This document shows, in pieces, positions 34,286 to 43,409 of a stretch of DNA of 64,000 nt. The notes under the pieces were generated by a model. That model was not told the DNA's origin. It did no database searches and saw only the letters and a program-made list of their open reading frames with translations. The stretch's first letter is position 1, and every line of letters begins with the position of its first letter. Made by a program: the position numbers and the translations under genes. The stretch comes from CAYNJF01 sp964397555 (lineage in GTDB: Bacteria > Pseudomonadota > Gammaproteobacteria > Berkiellales > Berkiellaceae). The stretch covers positions 28,720 to 92,719 of the forward strand of contig CAYNJF010000002.1 in NCBI GenBank assembly GCA_964397555.1, in the 5' to 3' direction.

Positions 34286-35697
34286 CGAGTGACTTTGGGG
34301 GTTGGGACATCTAAATCGGCTAGATTTTTATCATCGATGTAGATGGCCAAATCATCCTCATTGTCGCGCTTGGCGCACACGTAGACCACGTTCTGCAGCG
34401 AGTTGTTGTAATGAACCGGGATGACCATGCAGTTTTTGAACACGGAACGCAGCGTATTATCGATGCGCTTTGAGTAATCATCTTTCAAGGTTGGGTACAT
34501 AATCATGTTGAACATGGCATAGCCATTGGGCACGAGCGCATCATGAATGTCCTCAAAATACTCTTGAGTCACTAAGTGAGAGGGGATGGACGTAGGGTTG
34601 TTGTAGACATCATTGACGATGACGTTATAAGCGGACTTCTTCTGCTTGACGAAAACACGGGCGTCTTGGCTGATGACCTTGCCTTCAATCTCATCTAAAA
34701 AGTGCTTCTCCACAATGCCTTTTAGATCCGGATCAATGTCCACATAAGTAAATTGATTGATGGTGTCTTTGAGGCCATGCGAGAGGGTAAAGCCCCCTGC
34801 ACCAAGCACTAAAATTTCACGTCCTTCAAGCTTCATGTCATTGAATAAGATGTCTTTCATGATTTCAATGTAGTCAAAAGCTCGACCATCATCGCTCATG
34901 TATGAAGCAGGGGTGCGATTGATGTCTAAGACAAGACCGTCGGTATCGTACAGTTTGTCAGTTTCAAAGACTGAGTAGTTGGCATAGTTGTTCGTTCTTA
35001 AAAAGGCAACCGATTCAAACTCAACGTTCATTTTGAACACAATCACGGCCAGTGCGGCCAAGATCATCATGCCATACCACTTTAAGTCCAACTTAAGAGT
35101 CAGCAACAAGACCATACTAAACATCAAGACAAAGTTGATGAAAATGGTCCCAGCCACCCCAATCCAATGAAACAGAACCAATGAGGTCAACACCGCACCT
35201 AAGAAAGAGCCGATGGTGCTCATGTGAAGGACTTTGCCTCCGAGCGCCCCAGCGGTCGATTGCTGAGCCAACAGATTCATGGTGATGGGCACGGTTTGTC
35301 CGAGCAAATACACAAGGGGGGCTAAGACAAGGATGAGATAAATGGACAACAACACCAGCAGAGGTGGGGTGAAAACAGAAATCAGAGCGTGAAAGAAAAT
35401 ATCAATAAAGGGGTAGGATAAACCAATGCCTAGAATCAAAGCACTGAGCGTAAAGTTGGATAAGAGCTTGGGAGCAAAGTTGGATTTTTGTTTGCCTCCT
35501 CGTTTGTAGCCATAAGCTAAGAACAACAAAAAGACCCCAATGATAAGGCTGGTGGTGGTCACGTTGTTGCCGACAAAAGGAATGAGTTGGCGAATGGTTA
35601 AGATCTCAACTGAGATGCTGACGAATCCCTCGATCAAAATGATGAGCAGGATCATAAGAGGAGATACGGTATGTTCCGTCGAAATCTTGGATTCCAT
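34282..35697 (-). CDS. membrane-fused spermidine-synthase-like protein
   Basis: A 471-residue protein with about six or seven membrane helices in the first 210 residues (start ILLIILIEGFVSISVEILTI) and a C-terminal methyltransferase-fold domain of the spermidine synthase type. The latter shows ILVLGAGGFTLSHGL, the acidic YVDIDPDL strand end, ISQDARVFV and VIVNDVYNNPTSIPSHLVT. In true SpeE the DVY position reads D-(x)-D near the amine site. The membrane-fused form is widespread but its substrate is mostly unknown. AAGGA lies 5 bases before the ATG. It is separated from rne upstream by a strong hairpin. Confidence 0.85.
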   Translation of the reverse strand: MESKISTEHTVSPLMILLIILIEGFVSISVEILTIRQLIPFVGNNVTTTSLIIGVFLLFLAYGYKRGGKQKSNFAPKLLSNFTLSALILGIGLSYPFIDIFFHALISVFTPPLLVLLSIYLILVLAPLVYLLGQTVPITMNLLAQQSTAGALGGKVLHMSTIGSFLGAVLTSLVLFHWIGVAGTIFINFVLMFSMVLLLTLKLDLKWYGMMILAALAVIVFKMNVEFESVAFLRTNNYANYSVFETDKLYDTDGLVLDINRTPASYMSDDGRAFDYIEIMKDILFNDMKLEGREILVLGAGGFTLSHGLKDTINQFTYVDIDPDLKGIVEKHFLDEIEGKVISQDARVFVKQKKSAYNVIVNDVYNNPTSIPSHLVTQEYFEDIHDALVPNGYAMFNMIMYPTLKDDYSKRIDNTLRSVFKNCMVIPVHYNNSLQNVVYVCAKRDNEDDLAIYIDDKNLADLDVPTPKVTR

Positions 35698-35713
35698 GGC
35701 GTCCTTACCTCAA

Positions 35714-35734
35714 AGGCCCCGTCATACGGGGCCT
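35714..35734 (-). terminator. hairpin between rne and the SpeE-like gene
   Basis: AGGCCCCG / CGGGGCCT, perfect 8-bp stem with a 5-base loop. On the minus strand it is followed by only three T, so it is a weak intrinsic terminator or a processing barrier after rne. Confidence 0.55.
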
Positions 35735-35763
35735 GTTATTATTATGGTTTTATAAGAAGAGAA

Positions 35764-38367
35764 CTACTTCTCGGCGCCGGCCGTCTCGATGATAGGCGTG
35801 GGCTCAGGCTCAACAGCAACTGCAGCTCCGGAACGGTATGATTGCGCGAGGGCAGAGAGGGGTGCAGGGGTTGCGTGATGCTCAGAGGCATTGGCGGAGA
35901 TCACTTGAGTCAGATTCTCGCTTGTGATTTGGCGATACTCTTCTTCTTTGATGCTCTCAACACGAGCGGCGCTTTCTTGTTCGTCGCTTAGAATAAAAAA
36001 GCCTGTGCGATTTCTTCTTGGATCCACCGGTCTTTTCACGCGTGGCTTGCGCTTAGGTTTGGGGATCTGAACCACAGCCGTTTTCTTAGCAGACTCACCT
36101 TTATCCGATTTATCGTCTGATTTGACCGATTCAACAATCGCTTTAGCCGCTTGAGATGATTCTTTCACCACCTCAGGGCTTGTGCTTGGGACCTCAAAGG
36201 TCTCTTGCTCAACCACAGGCTGCTTGTTCGCACGATGTTGCTCTTTCATTTGCTGCTCATGGAAGCGCTGCTCTTCTTTTGAAGGCGCTCTTGGCTCATC
36301 AAATGATTTTACATTGGCATCATGCTTGACGTTGTTGTCTTGTCTTGATTGATGCTGTTGATTCTGGCCCTTTTGGTTACGTCGACGACCACGACCCTTT
36401 TGTCCGTCGTTGGCCGCATTCTTTTGTGCACTCACGTTGGAGGATTTAGCGTCTGCGATCGGGGTGACATTATCTTTGGCCTGCAAGTCTTTTTGCGACT
36501 CATCTTTTTGATAATCGCGATTACGATTACGGCCCCTTTGGTTGTTGTTTTTACCCCCGCGGCGGTTGCCACGACGATTATCCTGACGTTGGTTGTTTGA
36601 GCGATCTTGGCCACCACCACCGCGACGTCGGTTGTTTTGATGACGCTGGTTGCGTGAGCCACCTTTGTTCTTGGGCTTAGGCTTGACCGACTCCACTTCT
36701 TTTTCCGAGCTTCCAAAGACTGCCGACCATAGACGTCTGATGAGGCTCGATTCTTTACTAATCTTAGGCGCTGGTGGGGTAGAGGTGCTTAAGCCGGACA
36801 CTGCAGGCTTTTCCTGAGGTTGTTCGCTGGTTGGCTTATAGGGCAATTGGTTTGTGGTCACCTCTTTGACCATCGTGTAGCTGGCGCTCGAATGACTCAA
36901 ATCACCCATTTTAACTCGAGTGATTTCATAATGAGGCGTTTGAATGTCTTTGTTAGAAATAACCACGATTTGAACACCGTGACGTTTCTCTAAGTCCATC
37001 AACGTCTCACGCTTCTCATTGATTAAGAAGGTGCCCACTTCCACAGGCACTTGCGCTTGGATTTGAGCCGTTTGAGGCTTAAGCGTTTCTTCTTCAATGA
37101 CTCTTAAAATGGAGGTGGTCAATGACTCGACCCCACGGATGCTGCCTTGGCCATCGCATCGTGGGCAAGTCACTTGGTTGGCATCACCTAACGAAGGTTG
37201 CAAACGCTGGCGAGACATCTCGAGCAAACCAAATCGAGATATACGACCGGTTTGTACACGTGCTTTATCCAATTTGAGTTCTTCGTCCAATCGACGCTCA
37301 ACTTCACGTTGATGCTTAGGATTGGACATGTCGATGAAGTCGATCACAATCAGACCGCCCAAGTCTCTAAGGCGTAATTGGCGCGCAATTTCACTGGCAG
37401 CCGCTAAGTTCGTGTTCAACGCCGTCTCTTCGATGTCAGAACCTTCAGTGGCTTTAGCCGAGTTAATGTCGATGGCCGTTAGAGCTTCGGTAGGGTCGAT
37501 GACGATGGAGGCTCCATTATCAAGACCGACTTCTCTTTGGAAGGCCGACTCAATTTGGGCTTCGATTTGATAGCGACTGAAAAGCGGATCCGGATCGCTG
37601 TAGAACTTAATCTTATCTAAAAACTCAGGGCGAGTATGCTGAATATGCTCTTTGGCTTTTTCGAAAGACTCTTTGCAATCGATTAAGATCTCGCCAATAT
37701 CAGAGCGTAAGTTATCACGCAAGGCACGAGTAATGACATCGCCTTCTTGGTGAATCAAAAAGGGAGCAGGGCGACCTTTGGCGGCTTTTTTGATTTCTTT
37801 CCATTGGTTCAGTAGAACATCTAAGTCCCACTGCAACTCTTCAAGGGATTTGCCAACACCAGCGGTGCGCACAATTAAGCCCATGCCCTTAGGCATTTTG
37901 AGCTGATCAAGATTGTCTTTAAGCTGACTGCGGTCATCCCCCTCAATTTGACGAGAAATACCACCGGCACGAGGATTGTTAGGCATCAACACCAAATAGC
38001 GTCCCGCCAACGAGATAAACGTACGAATGGCGGCACCTTTGTTGCCGCGCTCTTCTTTGACGACTTGAACAATGATCTCTTGGCCAGGTTGAAGCGCTTC
38101 ACGGATGTTTAAACGCTCGCCTCGACCGATCTTGTAGTTTTCTTTGAAGTATTCGCTTGAAATTTCTTTGCTGGGTAAGAAACCGTCTCTTGTTGAACCG
38201 TAGTCGACAAAAGCAGCCCCTAAACTGGGTTCGACTCGATTAACTCGGCCTAAATAAACGCTATTGACAGTGGATTTGTTACGTTCAACCTCAACATTGA
38301 TTAACTTTTGTCCGTCGACAATAGCAACACGAACCCCATGCGAGGTTCCAATTAACATTCTTTTCAT
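35764..38367 (-). CDS. rne: ribonuclease E
   Basis: Essential endoribonuclease and degradosome scaffold, 867 residues. The N-terminal half has the S1 RNA-binding domain (VYLGRVNRVEPSLGAAFVDY) and the catalytic aspartates in ALTAIDINSAKAT and LIVIDFIDM. The zinc-link pair in VTCPRCDGQGSIRG joins protomers. The C-terminal half (from about 500) is unstructured, with a long Arg/Asn/Gly-rich RNA-binding tract (QRHQNNRRRGGGG and NRRGGKNNNQRGRNRNR). The tail is extremely basic, then acidic, as usual. It is divergent from rluC, as in E. coli, with a long leader. Confidence 0.97.
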   Translation of the reverse strand: MKRMLIGTSHGVRVAIVDGQKLINVEVERNKSTVNSVYLGRVNRVEPSLGAAFVDYGSTRDGFLPSKEISSEYFKENYKIGRGERLNIREALQPGQEIIVQVVKEERGNKGAAIRTFISLAGRYLVLMPNNPRAGGISRQIEGDDRSQLKDNLDQLKMPKGMGLIVRTAGVGKSLEELQWDLDVLLNQWKEIKKAAKGRPAPFLIHQEGDVITRALRDNLRSDIGEILIDCKESFEKAKEHIQHTRPEFLDKIKFYSDPDPLFSRYQIEAQIESAFQREVGLDNGASIVIDPTEALTAIDINSAKATEGSDIEETALNTNLAAASEIARQLRLRDLGGLIVIDFIDMSNPKHQREVERRLDEELKLDKARVQTGRISRFGLLEMSRQRLQPSLGDANQVTCPRCDGQGSIRGVESLTTSILRVIEEETLKPQTAQIQAQVPVEVGTFLINEKRETLMDLEKRHGVQIVVISNKDIQTPHYEITRVKMGDLSHSSASYTMVKEVTTNQLPYKPTSEQPQEKPAVSGLSTSTPPAPKISKESSLIRRLWSAVFGSSEKEVESVKPKPKNKGGSRNQRHQNNRRRGGGGQDRSNNQRQDNRRGNRRGGKNNNQRGRNRNRDYQKDESQKDLQAKDNVTPIADAKSSNVSAQKNAANDGQKGRGRRRNQKGQNQQHQSRQDNNVKHDANVKSFDEPRAPSKEEQRFHEQQMKEQHRANKQPVVEQETFEVPSTSPEVVKESSQAAKAIVESVKSDDKSDKGESAKKTAVVQIPKPKRKPRVKRPVDPRRNRTGFFILSDEQESAARVESIKEEEYRQITSENLTQVISANASEHHATPAPLSALAQSYRSGAAVAVEPEPTPIIETAGAEK

Positions 38368-38665
38368 AGTGTTCCAATAAAATAGTTCTAGTCATTTGCT
38401 TATCTTCAATCAGGGGGCCCTTGACTGTTATTTCCCCCGCCAGACCGTGTTTACCTCAAAAAAAGCCCGTTGAAATTGCGCCGTCTATAATTGGCAAGCC
38501 ATTTAGCTTTGTGGCATAATTCGGCTTGTAAACACTGAGCCCGGTCATTTAGGTGCAACCGCGAATCAAATCTATAACTGATTCAGCTAGATAGTAAACT
38601 AAAATCACCTTTCTCAGCGATATTTTATCAGCTTTTAACCAGCGCAACTAGGGTCTTTATCCTTA
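38368..38665. other. rne-rluC divergent intergenic region
   Basis: A 298-base gap between divergent genes. On the rne side (minus strand) it holds a G5/C5 pairing element (GGGGG near 38445, CCCCC near 38417) about 50-80 bases before the start. In E. coli the long rne leader folds into hairpins through which RNase E controls its own message, so a similar leader is plausible. On the rluC side a 6-bp inverted repeat GAATCA/TGATTC surrounds 38570. I could not place convincing promoters. Confidence 0.4.
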
Positions 38666-39637
38666 ATGGGTCATCAATTAGCCAGTTTAAATTCAATGAG
38701 CCAATTAATTATCAAAAAGCCTTCAAAAACGGTCCCCGTTTGTGAAAATTCAGCGGGGCAACGCATAGATAACTTCTTGTTTTCTAGGCTTAAAGATGTG
38801 CCCAAGTCCCAGGTTTATAAGTTCATCCGAACAGGTCAAGTTCGGGTCAATAAATCACGCGTCAAATCACAGTATAAACTGAATTTAGGCGATTGCGTGC
38901 GCATTCCCCCATATACGACTTCAAACCAAGACTCTAATAAACCCAAAGGACGTCTCAAAGAAGATTTGAGTCAGAGAATCTTATTTGAAAACAGTGATTT
39001 ACTCATCATTAATAAGCCCTCTGGCTTAGCCGTACATGGTGGTAGCGGCATCAAATTGGGTCTTATCGAAGGTTTGCGCCAAATTCGTGAGCAAGGGGCC
39101 TTTTTGGAGCTTGCTCATCGCTTAGATAGGGATACCTCAGGCATTATTATTGTCGCCAAGTCTCGTAAGGCATTGGTTGAGCTTCATCGTCAGTTGCGAG
39201 AAGGTGAGATCACAAAAACCTATTTAGCCCTGGTCGATGGTCAATGGAATTCACCTAAGAAAGTTAGCTTACCATTAAAGAAGAACTTTCTTGCTTCCGG
39301 TGAGCGTATCGTGCGAGTTGATCCCGAAGGCAAAGAGGCCTTGACCTTATTTAAAGCCATCAAGACATGGAACACGGCCACTTTGGTCGAAGCAAAGCCT
39401 GTTACCGGTCGCACTCATCAAATTCGAGTCCATGCCGCTTACATGGGGCATCCGATTTGGGGGGATGATAAATATTCGACGAAAGCTTCCAAAGCCGCCA
39501 TGATTGATCCCAAAATGCGTCTTTTTCTTCATGCCTCAAGCATTGCCATTCCTTACAAAGACGGAGTGATTAAGGTGCAATGCGAAATTGACGATCGCCT
39601 AAAAGATCTATTATCCAAATTAGATAAACAACAATAA
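38666..39637 (+). CDS. rluC: 23S rRNA pseudouridine synthase RluC
   Basis: RluA-family pseudouridine synthase, 323 residues. An N-terminal S4 RNA-binding domain (RIDNFLFSRLKDVPKSQVYK, then IRTGQVRVN) precedes the catalytic domain with HRLDRDTSGIIIVAK, whose Asp in RLDRDTSG is the nucleophile, and VTGRTHQIRVHAAYMGHPI. The RluC assignment (positions 955, 2504 and 2580 in E. coli) rests on the conserved place opposite rne. ATG 38666 and ATG 38696 are both possible; neither has a strong ribosome site. Confidence 0.92.
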   Translation: MGHQLASLNSMSQLIIKKPSKTVPVCENSAGQRIDNFLFSRLKDVPKSQVYKFIRTGQVRVNKSRVKSQYKLNLGDCVRIPPYTTSNQDSNKPKGRLKEDLSQRILFENSDLLIINKPSGLAVHGGSGIKLGLIEGLRQIREQGAFLELAHRLDRDTSGIIIVAKSRKALVELHRQLREGEITKTYLALVDGQWNSPKKVSLPLKKNFLASGERIVRVDPEGKEALTLFKAIKTWNTATLVEAKPVTGRTHQIRVHAAYMGHPIWGDDKYSTKASKAAMIDPKMRLFLHASSIAIPYKDGVIKVQCEIDDRLKDLLSKLDKQQ

Positions 39638-39645
39638 GGGTTGAT

Positions 39646-40602
39646 ATGACAGACGAGCAAACTCAAGCGCCATCCTCTTGGGAGCAAAGCGTGATGCAGA
39701 ATGTATTGCTTGAATCCATCAAAGAGCAGCGACGCTCTAGACGATGGGGGATCTTTTTCAAAGGGATCACATTATTCTATTTCTTTTTGCTCTTATTTCT
39801 ATTTTGGTCTCCATCGACCAACATTGAGCATCAGCAAAATCATATCGGCGTTGTTGATTTATACGGGACCATTGGTGCTGATGAAGAGGCCAACGCAGCT
39901 ACCTTTATTGAAGGGTTGAGAGATGCCTTCAATGCACCTAATTCATCGAGCTTAATTTTGCGGATTAATTCACCTGGTGGTAGTCCCGTTCAATCTAATT
40001 ATATTTACACTGAGATCCGCCGCCTCAAAGCGAAGTATCCTGAGAAAAAAGTGTACGCAGTGATAGAGGACATGGGGGCATCTGGTGCCTACTTTGTGGC
40101 CGCTGGTGCGGATGAAATCTACGCCGATGCGTCTAGTATTGTTGGCTCTATTGGTGTTCTGATGCCATCTGTGGGCATTGATGGTCTTATCGAAAAAATA
40201 GGGGTGTCCCAACGCTCGCTTATGGCTGGTGAGAATAAGTTGTTTTATGATCCAATGTCGCCTGTGATGCCTGAGCAAAAAGCGCATGCCGAAGAGCTAA
40301 TTGGCTTTGTTCATAAGCAATTTATTGATGCCGTAAAGGAAGGGCGTGGCGATCGCCTCAAAGATGACCCATCAATCTTCTCCGGCCTTTTTTGGACTGG
40401 CACCCAATCGTTAGATTTGGGGCTTATTGATGGCTTTGGCTCAGCCGGGTTCGTTGCAAGAGATGTGATTGGCAATGAAAACGTGGTTAATTACACCGTT
40501 CAAGGTTCGGTATTCTCCAAACTTTCTAAACGGATGGGAACCAGTCTTTCGCACGCGTTCGGGCTCAACCAAAGCACAACGCCTCAACTTATCGCTCGAT
40601 AA
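39646..40602 (+). CDS. sppA: signal peptide peptidase SppA (S49 family)
   Basis: Membrane-anchored serine peptidase, 318 residues, that degrades leftover signal peptides. One N-terminal helix (IFFKGITLFYFFLLLFLFWS) is followed by the S49 domain: INSPGGSPVQS, the serine site EDMGASGAYFVAAGAD, and IVGSIGVLMPSVG. This is the short single-domain form found in Pseudomonas (about half the size of E. coli SppA), which works as a ring with Ser and Lys from neighbouring subunits. It starts 9 bases after rluC. A clear terminator follows. Confidence 0.92.
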   Translation: MTDEQTQAPSSWEQSVMQNVLLESIKEQRRSRRWGIFFKGITLFYFFLLLFLFWSPSTNIEHQQNHIGVVDLYGTIGADEEANAATFIEGLRDAFNAPNSSSLILRINSPGGSPVQSNYIYTEIRRLKAKYPEKKVYAVIEDMGASGAYFVAAGADEIYADASSIVGSIGVLMPSVGIDGLIEKIGVSQRSLMAGENKLFYDPMSPVMPEQKAHAEELIGFVHKQFIDAVKEGRGDRLKDDPSIFSGLFWTGTQSLDLGLIDGFGSAGFVARDVIGNENVVNYTVQGSVFSKLSKRMGTSLSHAFGLNQSTTPQLIAR

Positions 40603-40614
40603 TTTGACTGTCTT

Positions 40615-40646
40615 AAAGGCCAGCTTGATAAAGGCTGGCCTTTTTT
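40615..40646 (+). terminator. intrinsic terminator after sppA
   Basis: AAAGGCCAGC / GCTGGCCTTT, a 10-bp stem with a 9-base loop and a T run. It begins 13 bases after the sppA stop. Confidence 0.92.
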
Positions 40647-40827
40647 CGTATCACCTACACGCCACATCCACAGACTCCATTCGGCAGTTCTTGTCACAAT
40701 CGCGCACAATTGGCCGGATAAAATAAATTTGCTGTCAAAATACGTGAGCATGCACCCTAAAGCTTTGGAGCTCTATGGTTTGACTCCAAGTCATACGATG
40801 GAATTTACTAAATTTGGAGTCATATTT

Positions 40828-41313
40828 ATGGCCATTGACGAATTGAGAGAAGCAGTGTTTGAAGGTTCTTGGGAGAAAGCTGCAAGAGTAATCGACGATG
40901 CTGAAGAGGATACCATTGGTGAGCTTTCGCCTTATTATATAGTAGAGTGTCTAACCGCTTCAATGATGGGGTGGCCGGGTCAGTTTGAATTACAGCAAAA
41001 AATTGCTGTTGCCATCATCGACAAGGTAAGGCAATTTGGTATGAGCCAGCTTTTAAATCATGCCGATGAAAGAGGCTATACCGCAGCTCACTGGGCAGCG
41101 GTTCACAAACAGTTAAACTCATCTGGTGAATACGATGCTGATGCTGCCTTCGATACTCTGGTAAGGGCTGGGGCAGATATGAACGCAAGAGCTGATGAAG
41201 AACAGTACACCCCAGAGGAGTTTGGTCGAGTATACGCCGATGCAATGAGGCCTTACGTAGCTCCTGCGAATGATGAGCCAGAGGCTAGAACTAGTCGTTC
41301 GTTTAAACGCTAA
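40828..41313 (+). CDS. ankyrin-repeat protein
   Basis: A 161-residue mostly helical protein. One good ankyrin unit is visible (ADERGYTAAHWAAVHKQ, then FDTLVRAGADMNARADEEQ), where TAAHWAA and the AGAD-N turn are the repeat hallmarks. The N-terminal 75 residues (MAIDELREAVFEGSWEKAAR) form helices of possible degenerate repeats. No signal peptide or enzyme motif. ATG 40828 has GGAG 8 bases upstream; the longer frame from 40729 lacks a site. It sits alone between sppA and the M48 gene, where Pseudomonas-type genomes go straight to maf. Ankyrin proteins bind other proteins; the partner is unknown. Confidence 0.8.
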   Translation: MAIDELREAVFEGSWEKAARVIDDAEEDTIGELSPYYIVECLTASMMGWPGQFELQQKIAVAIIDKVRQFGMSQLLNHADERGYTAAHWAAVHKQLNSSGEYDADAAFDTLVRAGADMNARADEEQYTPEEFGRVYADAMRPYVAPANDEPEARTSRSFKR

Positions 41314-41327
41314 TTAACCAGACTTCC

Positions 41328-41352
41328 CCCCTCGCTTACGCTTTGCGAGGGG
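41328..41352 (+). terminator. GC-rich hairpin after the ankyrin gene
   Basis: CCCCTCGC / GCGAGGGG, an 8-bp stem with a 9-base loop, 14 bases after the ankyrin stop. The following sequence is pyrimidine-rich but not a T tract, so termination is probable rather than certain. Confidence 0.55.
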
Positions 41353-41550
41353 CTTCCCCTTCCAAATACACGTTCAAAACTATTTTTTTGAGTAAAAGTG
41401 TTTACTTAATTCCACCACCTTAGAAGTTAACAAACATTCAAACAATGCCATTCATCTTTTTTGTCATACCGTTGAGCCTATGGATTGTGTGGCTTACTGG
41501 ATGGTCCTCGAGAAAAAGGCATACTTGGTTTCTTTGAAAACGAGGTAAAA

Positions 41551-42699
41551 ATGAGTAGCACAGTTAGCTTAAAAGAAGGCTTGGTTGGTTTTCCTGCGAT
41601 GTCTTTGCGTTCCAAAACCATAGCGAAAGGACTTCTAGGGTTTACCATCATCAGTGCCATTGTTGGCGGCATTGGCTTTGCAGCCGGTGGGGTTGCAGGT
41701 ATTTACTGGAGTCTTGGCTTGAATATAGCCTTTACCAGCATGGTGAGCTACTTTTCTCGTGAGCTTGTTTTTTGGGGTTATGGCGTCAAGCAAGTCAAGG
41801 CGGGTGAGCTTGTTGAGGGCATTGATTTGCATGCGGTGTTTGATGAGGCGGTACGGTTAGAGCAATCAAGCTTTTCGACCAAACCCATGCTTGGGATCAT
41901 GAAAAAAGACGTTCTCAATGCATTCGCCACAGGGCGCTCTCCCTCGCATTCGGGGGTCGCTTTTACGACAGGGATCATAAAAAGAGCCAAACAATACGCC
42001 GCTCAAGATCACTGTCCTTACACGCCAGAGCAATTGTTAACGGCCATTGCCCTTCATGAGCTTGGCCATGTCAAACATCGAGATATTTTAATCACAGCGG
42101 CATCAAGCGTGATTGCCTCGATTGGCACAAGTTTGACTTCCAAGATGTATAAACATGCGTGGTCAAATCCACCCAAGCAAGGCCATGAACACCGACAAAC
42201 CTCAGGAGCTGAAAAGGGTTCAAGCAAGAGAGTCCATAGCAAAAACAAGTCAAACCAATCGAATGCTCAACCCTCATGGTTTACTAATTTTGCATTCTTT
42301 TTTGGTCTGCATCTTGCGGTTAAAACCCTTTTGTTCATCACTCAACAAATGATCTCTAGAGTCAAAGAGACACGTGCGGATGAAAATGCGTTTGAACACG
42401 GAAAAGGGGATGCCCTTAAGCATGCTCTTATCATGCTCAAGGTTAAAGTCTACCGTGAACATTACAAGAACGTCGATCAGGCTGAAACTGATCGATTAGT
42501 CAAAGACTTCATCGGTCATGGTCAGGCGTTGATGTGTGTGCATCATGCAGATGGCCCTGTCGATGCGGCAACGGATAAGTCAAGCGGATCGCTTCTTACC
42601 TGGTACAGCCAGCTCAAAGCAAGTCATCCCCCCATACGCGACCGAGTTGCTCATTTAGACAAATTGGCATCAGAAAAGCCCTTTCGTTTAGGCATGTAA
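41551..42699 (+). CDS. HtpX-like M48 membrane metalloprotease
   Basis: A 382-residue membrane zinc protease. Two hydrophobic segments lie near the N-terminus, then the M48 pattern NAFATGRSPSHSGVAFTTGI. The zinc site HELGH is at 169-173, and the third ligand is probably Glu in VKETRADENAFEHG. Between them are further hydrophobic segments and a Lys/Ser-rich loop of about 45 residues not found in typical HtpX. Related enzymes cleave damaged inner-membrane proteins. ATG 41551 is chosen for its GAGG; the frame reaches back to a TTG at 41485. Its non-standard place and loop suggest a paralogue rather than the housekeeping HtpX. Confidence 0.85.
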   Translation: MSSTVSLKEGLVGFPAMSLRSKTIAKGLLGFTIISAIVGGIGFAAGGVAGIYWSLGLNIAFTSMVSYFSRELVFWGYGVKQVKAGELVEGIDLHAVFDEAVRLEQSSFSTKPMLGIMKKDVLNAFATGRSPSHSGVAFTTGIIKRAKQYAAQDHCPYTPEQLLTAIALHELGHVKHRDILITAASSVIASIGTSLTSKMYKHAWSNPPKQGHEHRQTSGAEKGSSKRVHSKNKSNQSNAQPSWFTNFAFFFGLHLAVKTLLFITQQMISRVKETRADENAFEHGKGDALKHALIMLKVKVYREHYKNVDQAETDRLVKDFIGHGQALMCVHHADGPVDAATDKSSGSLLTWYSQLKASHPPIRDRVAHLDKLASEKPFRLGM

Positions 42700-42710
42700 T
42701 CTTTTGATGA

Positions 42711-42739
42711 ACTAGTTGACCTCATCGAGGTCAACTAGT
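42711..42739. terminator. 13-bp perfect hairpin at convergent junction
   Basis: ACTAGTTGACCTC / GAGGTCAACTAGT with loop ATC, between the M48 gene and the convergent maf gene. There is no T tract, but position and symmetry suggest a bidirectional terminator. It has the same design as the hairpin at 6751-6773. Confidence 0.6.
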
Positions 42740-42749
42740 GACGGTCTTT

Positions 42750-43322
42750 TCAAATGGTCAGGTCAAGCTCATTGAACCAGCTTGCGATTTGAATCAAGGG
42801 TAACCCAACAATCGCGGTGGGATCTTTGGACTCAATGGATCGAGTCAAACCAACCACGCTGGTCTCGGATTTGAACCCGGCGGTACTGCGATAAGGCTTT
42901 TCCAGTTCAAGATAGGCTTTAATGGCCTCATCCGAATAGTCATTAAATTCCACCGAGGTCGAAATGCAAGCGACCTTTTTGATCCCATTTTTATCGTTGA
43001 CAAGGCTCACCCCGGTTAAAAACTCAATTTTTTTCCCTTTGAGCTTTTTATAAATTGACATCGCGGTCTTAAAGTCACCTGGTTTACCAAGCACCTCGTC
43101 GCCAAAGGCCGCCAAAGTGTCCGCCCCAATGCATAGGCAATCCTCAAAATGCTCGTTGGCTTTTTGAGCTTTCTCAAGGCTTAGTCTTTTGGCCAATGCC
43201 AAAGGGGGTTCGCTTTTTTTTCGACTTTCATCGATGTCTGGGGAAAAGGTCGAAAATGGGCGATGCAGACGAGCTAAAAGCTCTTGGCGAAAGGGGGAGC
43301 TGGATGCAAGCAGTAAGTCCAT
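42750..43322 (-). CDS. yceF: Maf/YceF-family nucleotide pyrophosphatase
   Basis: A 190-residue house-cleaning pyrophosphatase of the Maf fold. It begins LLASSSPFRQELLARL and shows FSPDIDES, IGADTLAAFG and GKPGDFKTA, then YRSTAGFKSE near the C-terminus. Proteins of this subgroup beside yceD hydrolyse modified nucleotides such as 7-methyl-GTP (YceF); substrate here is by orthology. Divergent from yceD, the conserved arrangement. Confidence 0.92.
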   Translation of the reverse strand: MDLLLASSSPFRQELLARLHRPFSTFSPDIDESRKKSEPPLALAKRLSLEKAQKANEHFEDCLCIGADTLAAFGDEVLGKPGDFKTAMSIYKKLKGKKIEFLTGVSLVNDKNGIKKVACISTSVEFNDYSDEAIKAYLELEKPYRSTAGFKSETSVVGLTRSIESKDPTAIVGLPLIQIASWFNELDLTI

Positions 43323-43409
43323 AAAAAGGTCTCTGTTAAATGAAGGTAAGCTTATCTAAGCCTTCATAAGGGTGCAAACCCGGGGCTGGTTATTTTGGTA
43401 AAGACTGGG

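Noticed and set aside
36349..36716. Hydrophobic and Val/Thr-rich frames opposite or beside rne
   Set aside because: They arise from the Arg/Asn-rich repeats of the RNase E tail read in other frames.
38470..38491. TTGAAA and TATAAT pair upstream of rluC
   Set aside because: The spacer is only 10 bases, far too short for a sigma-70 promoter.
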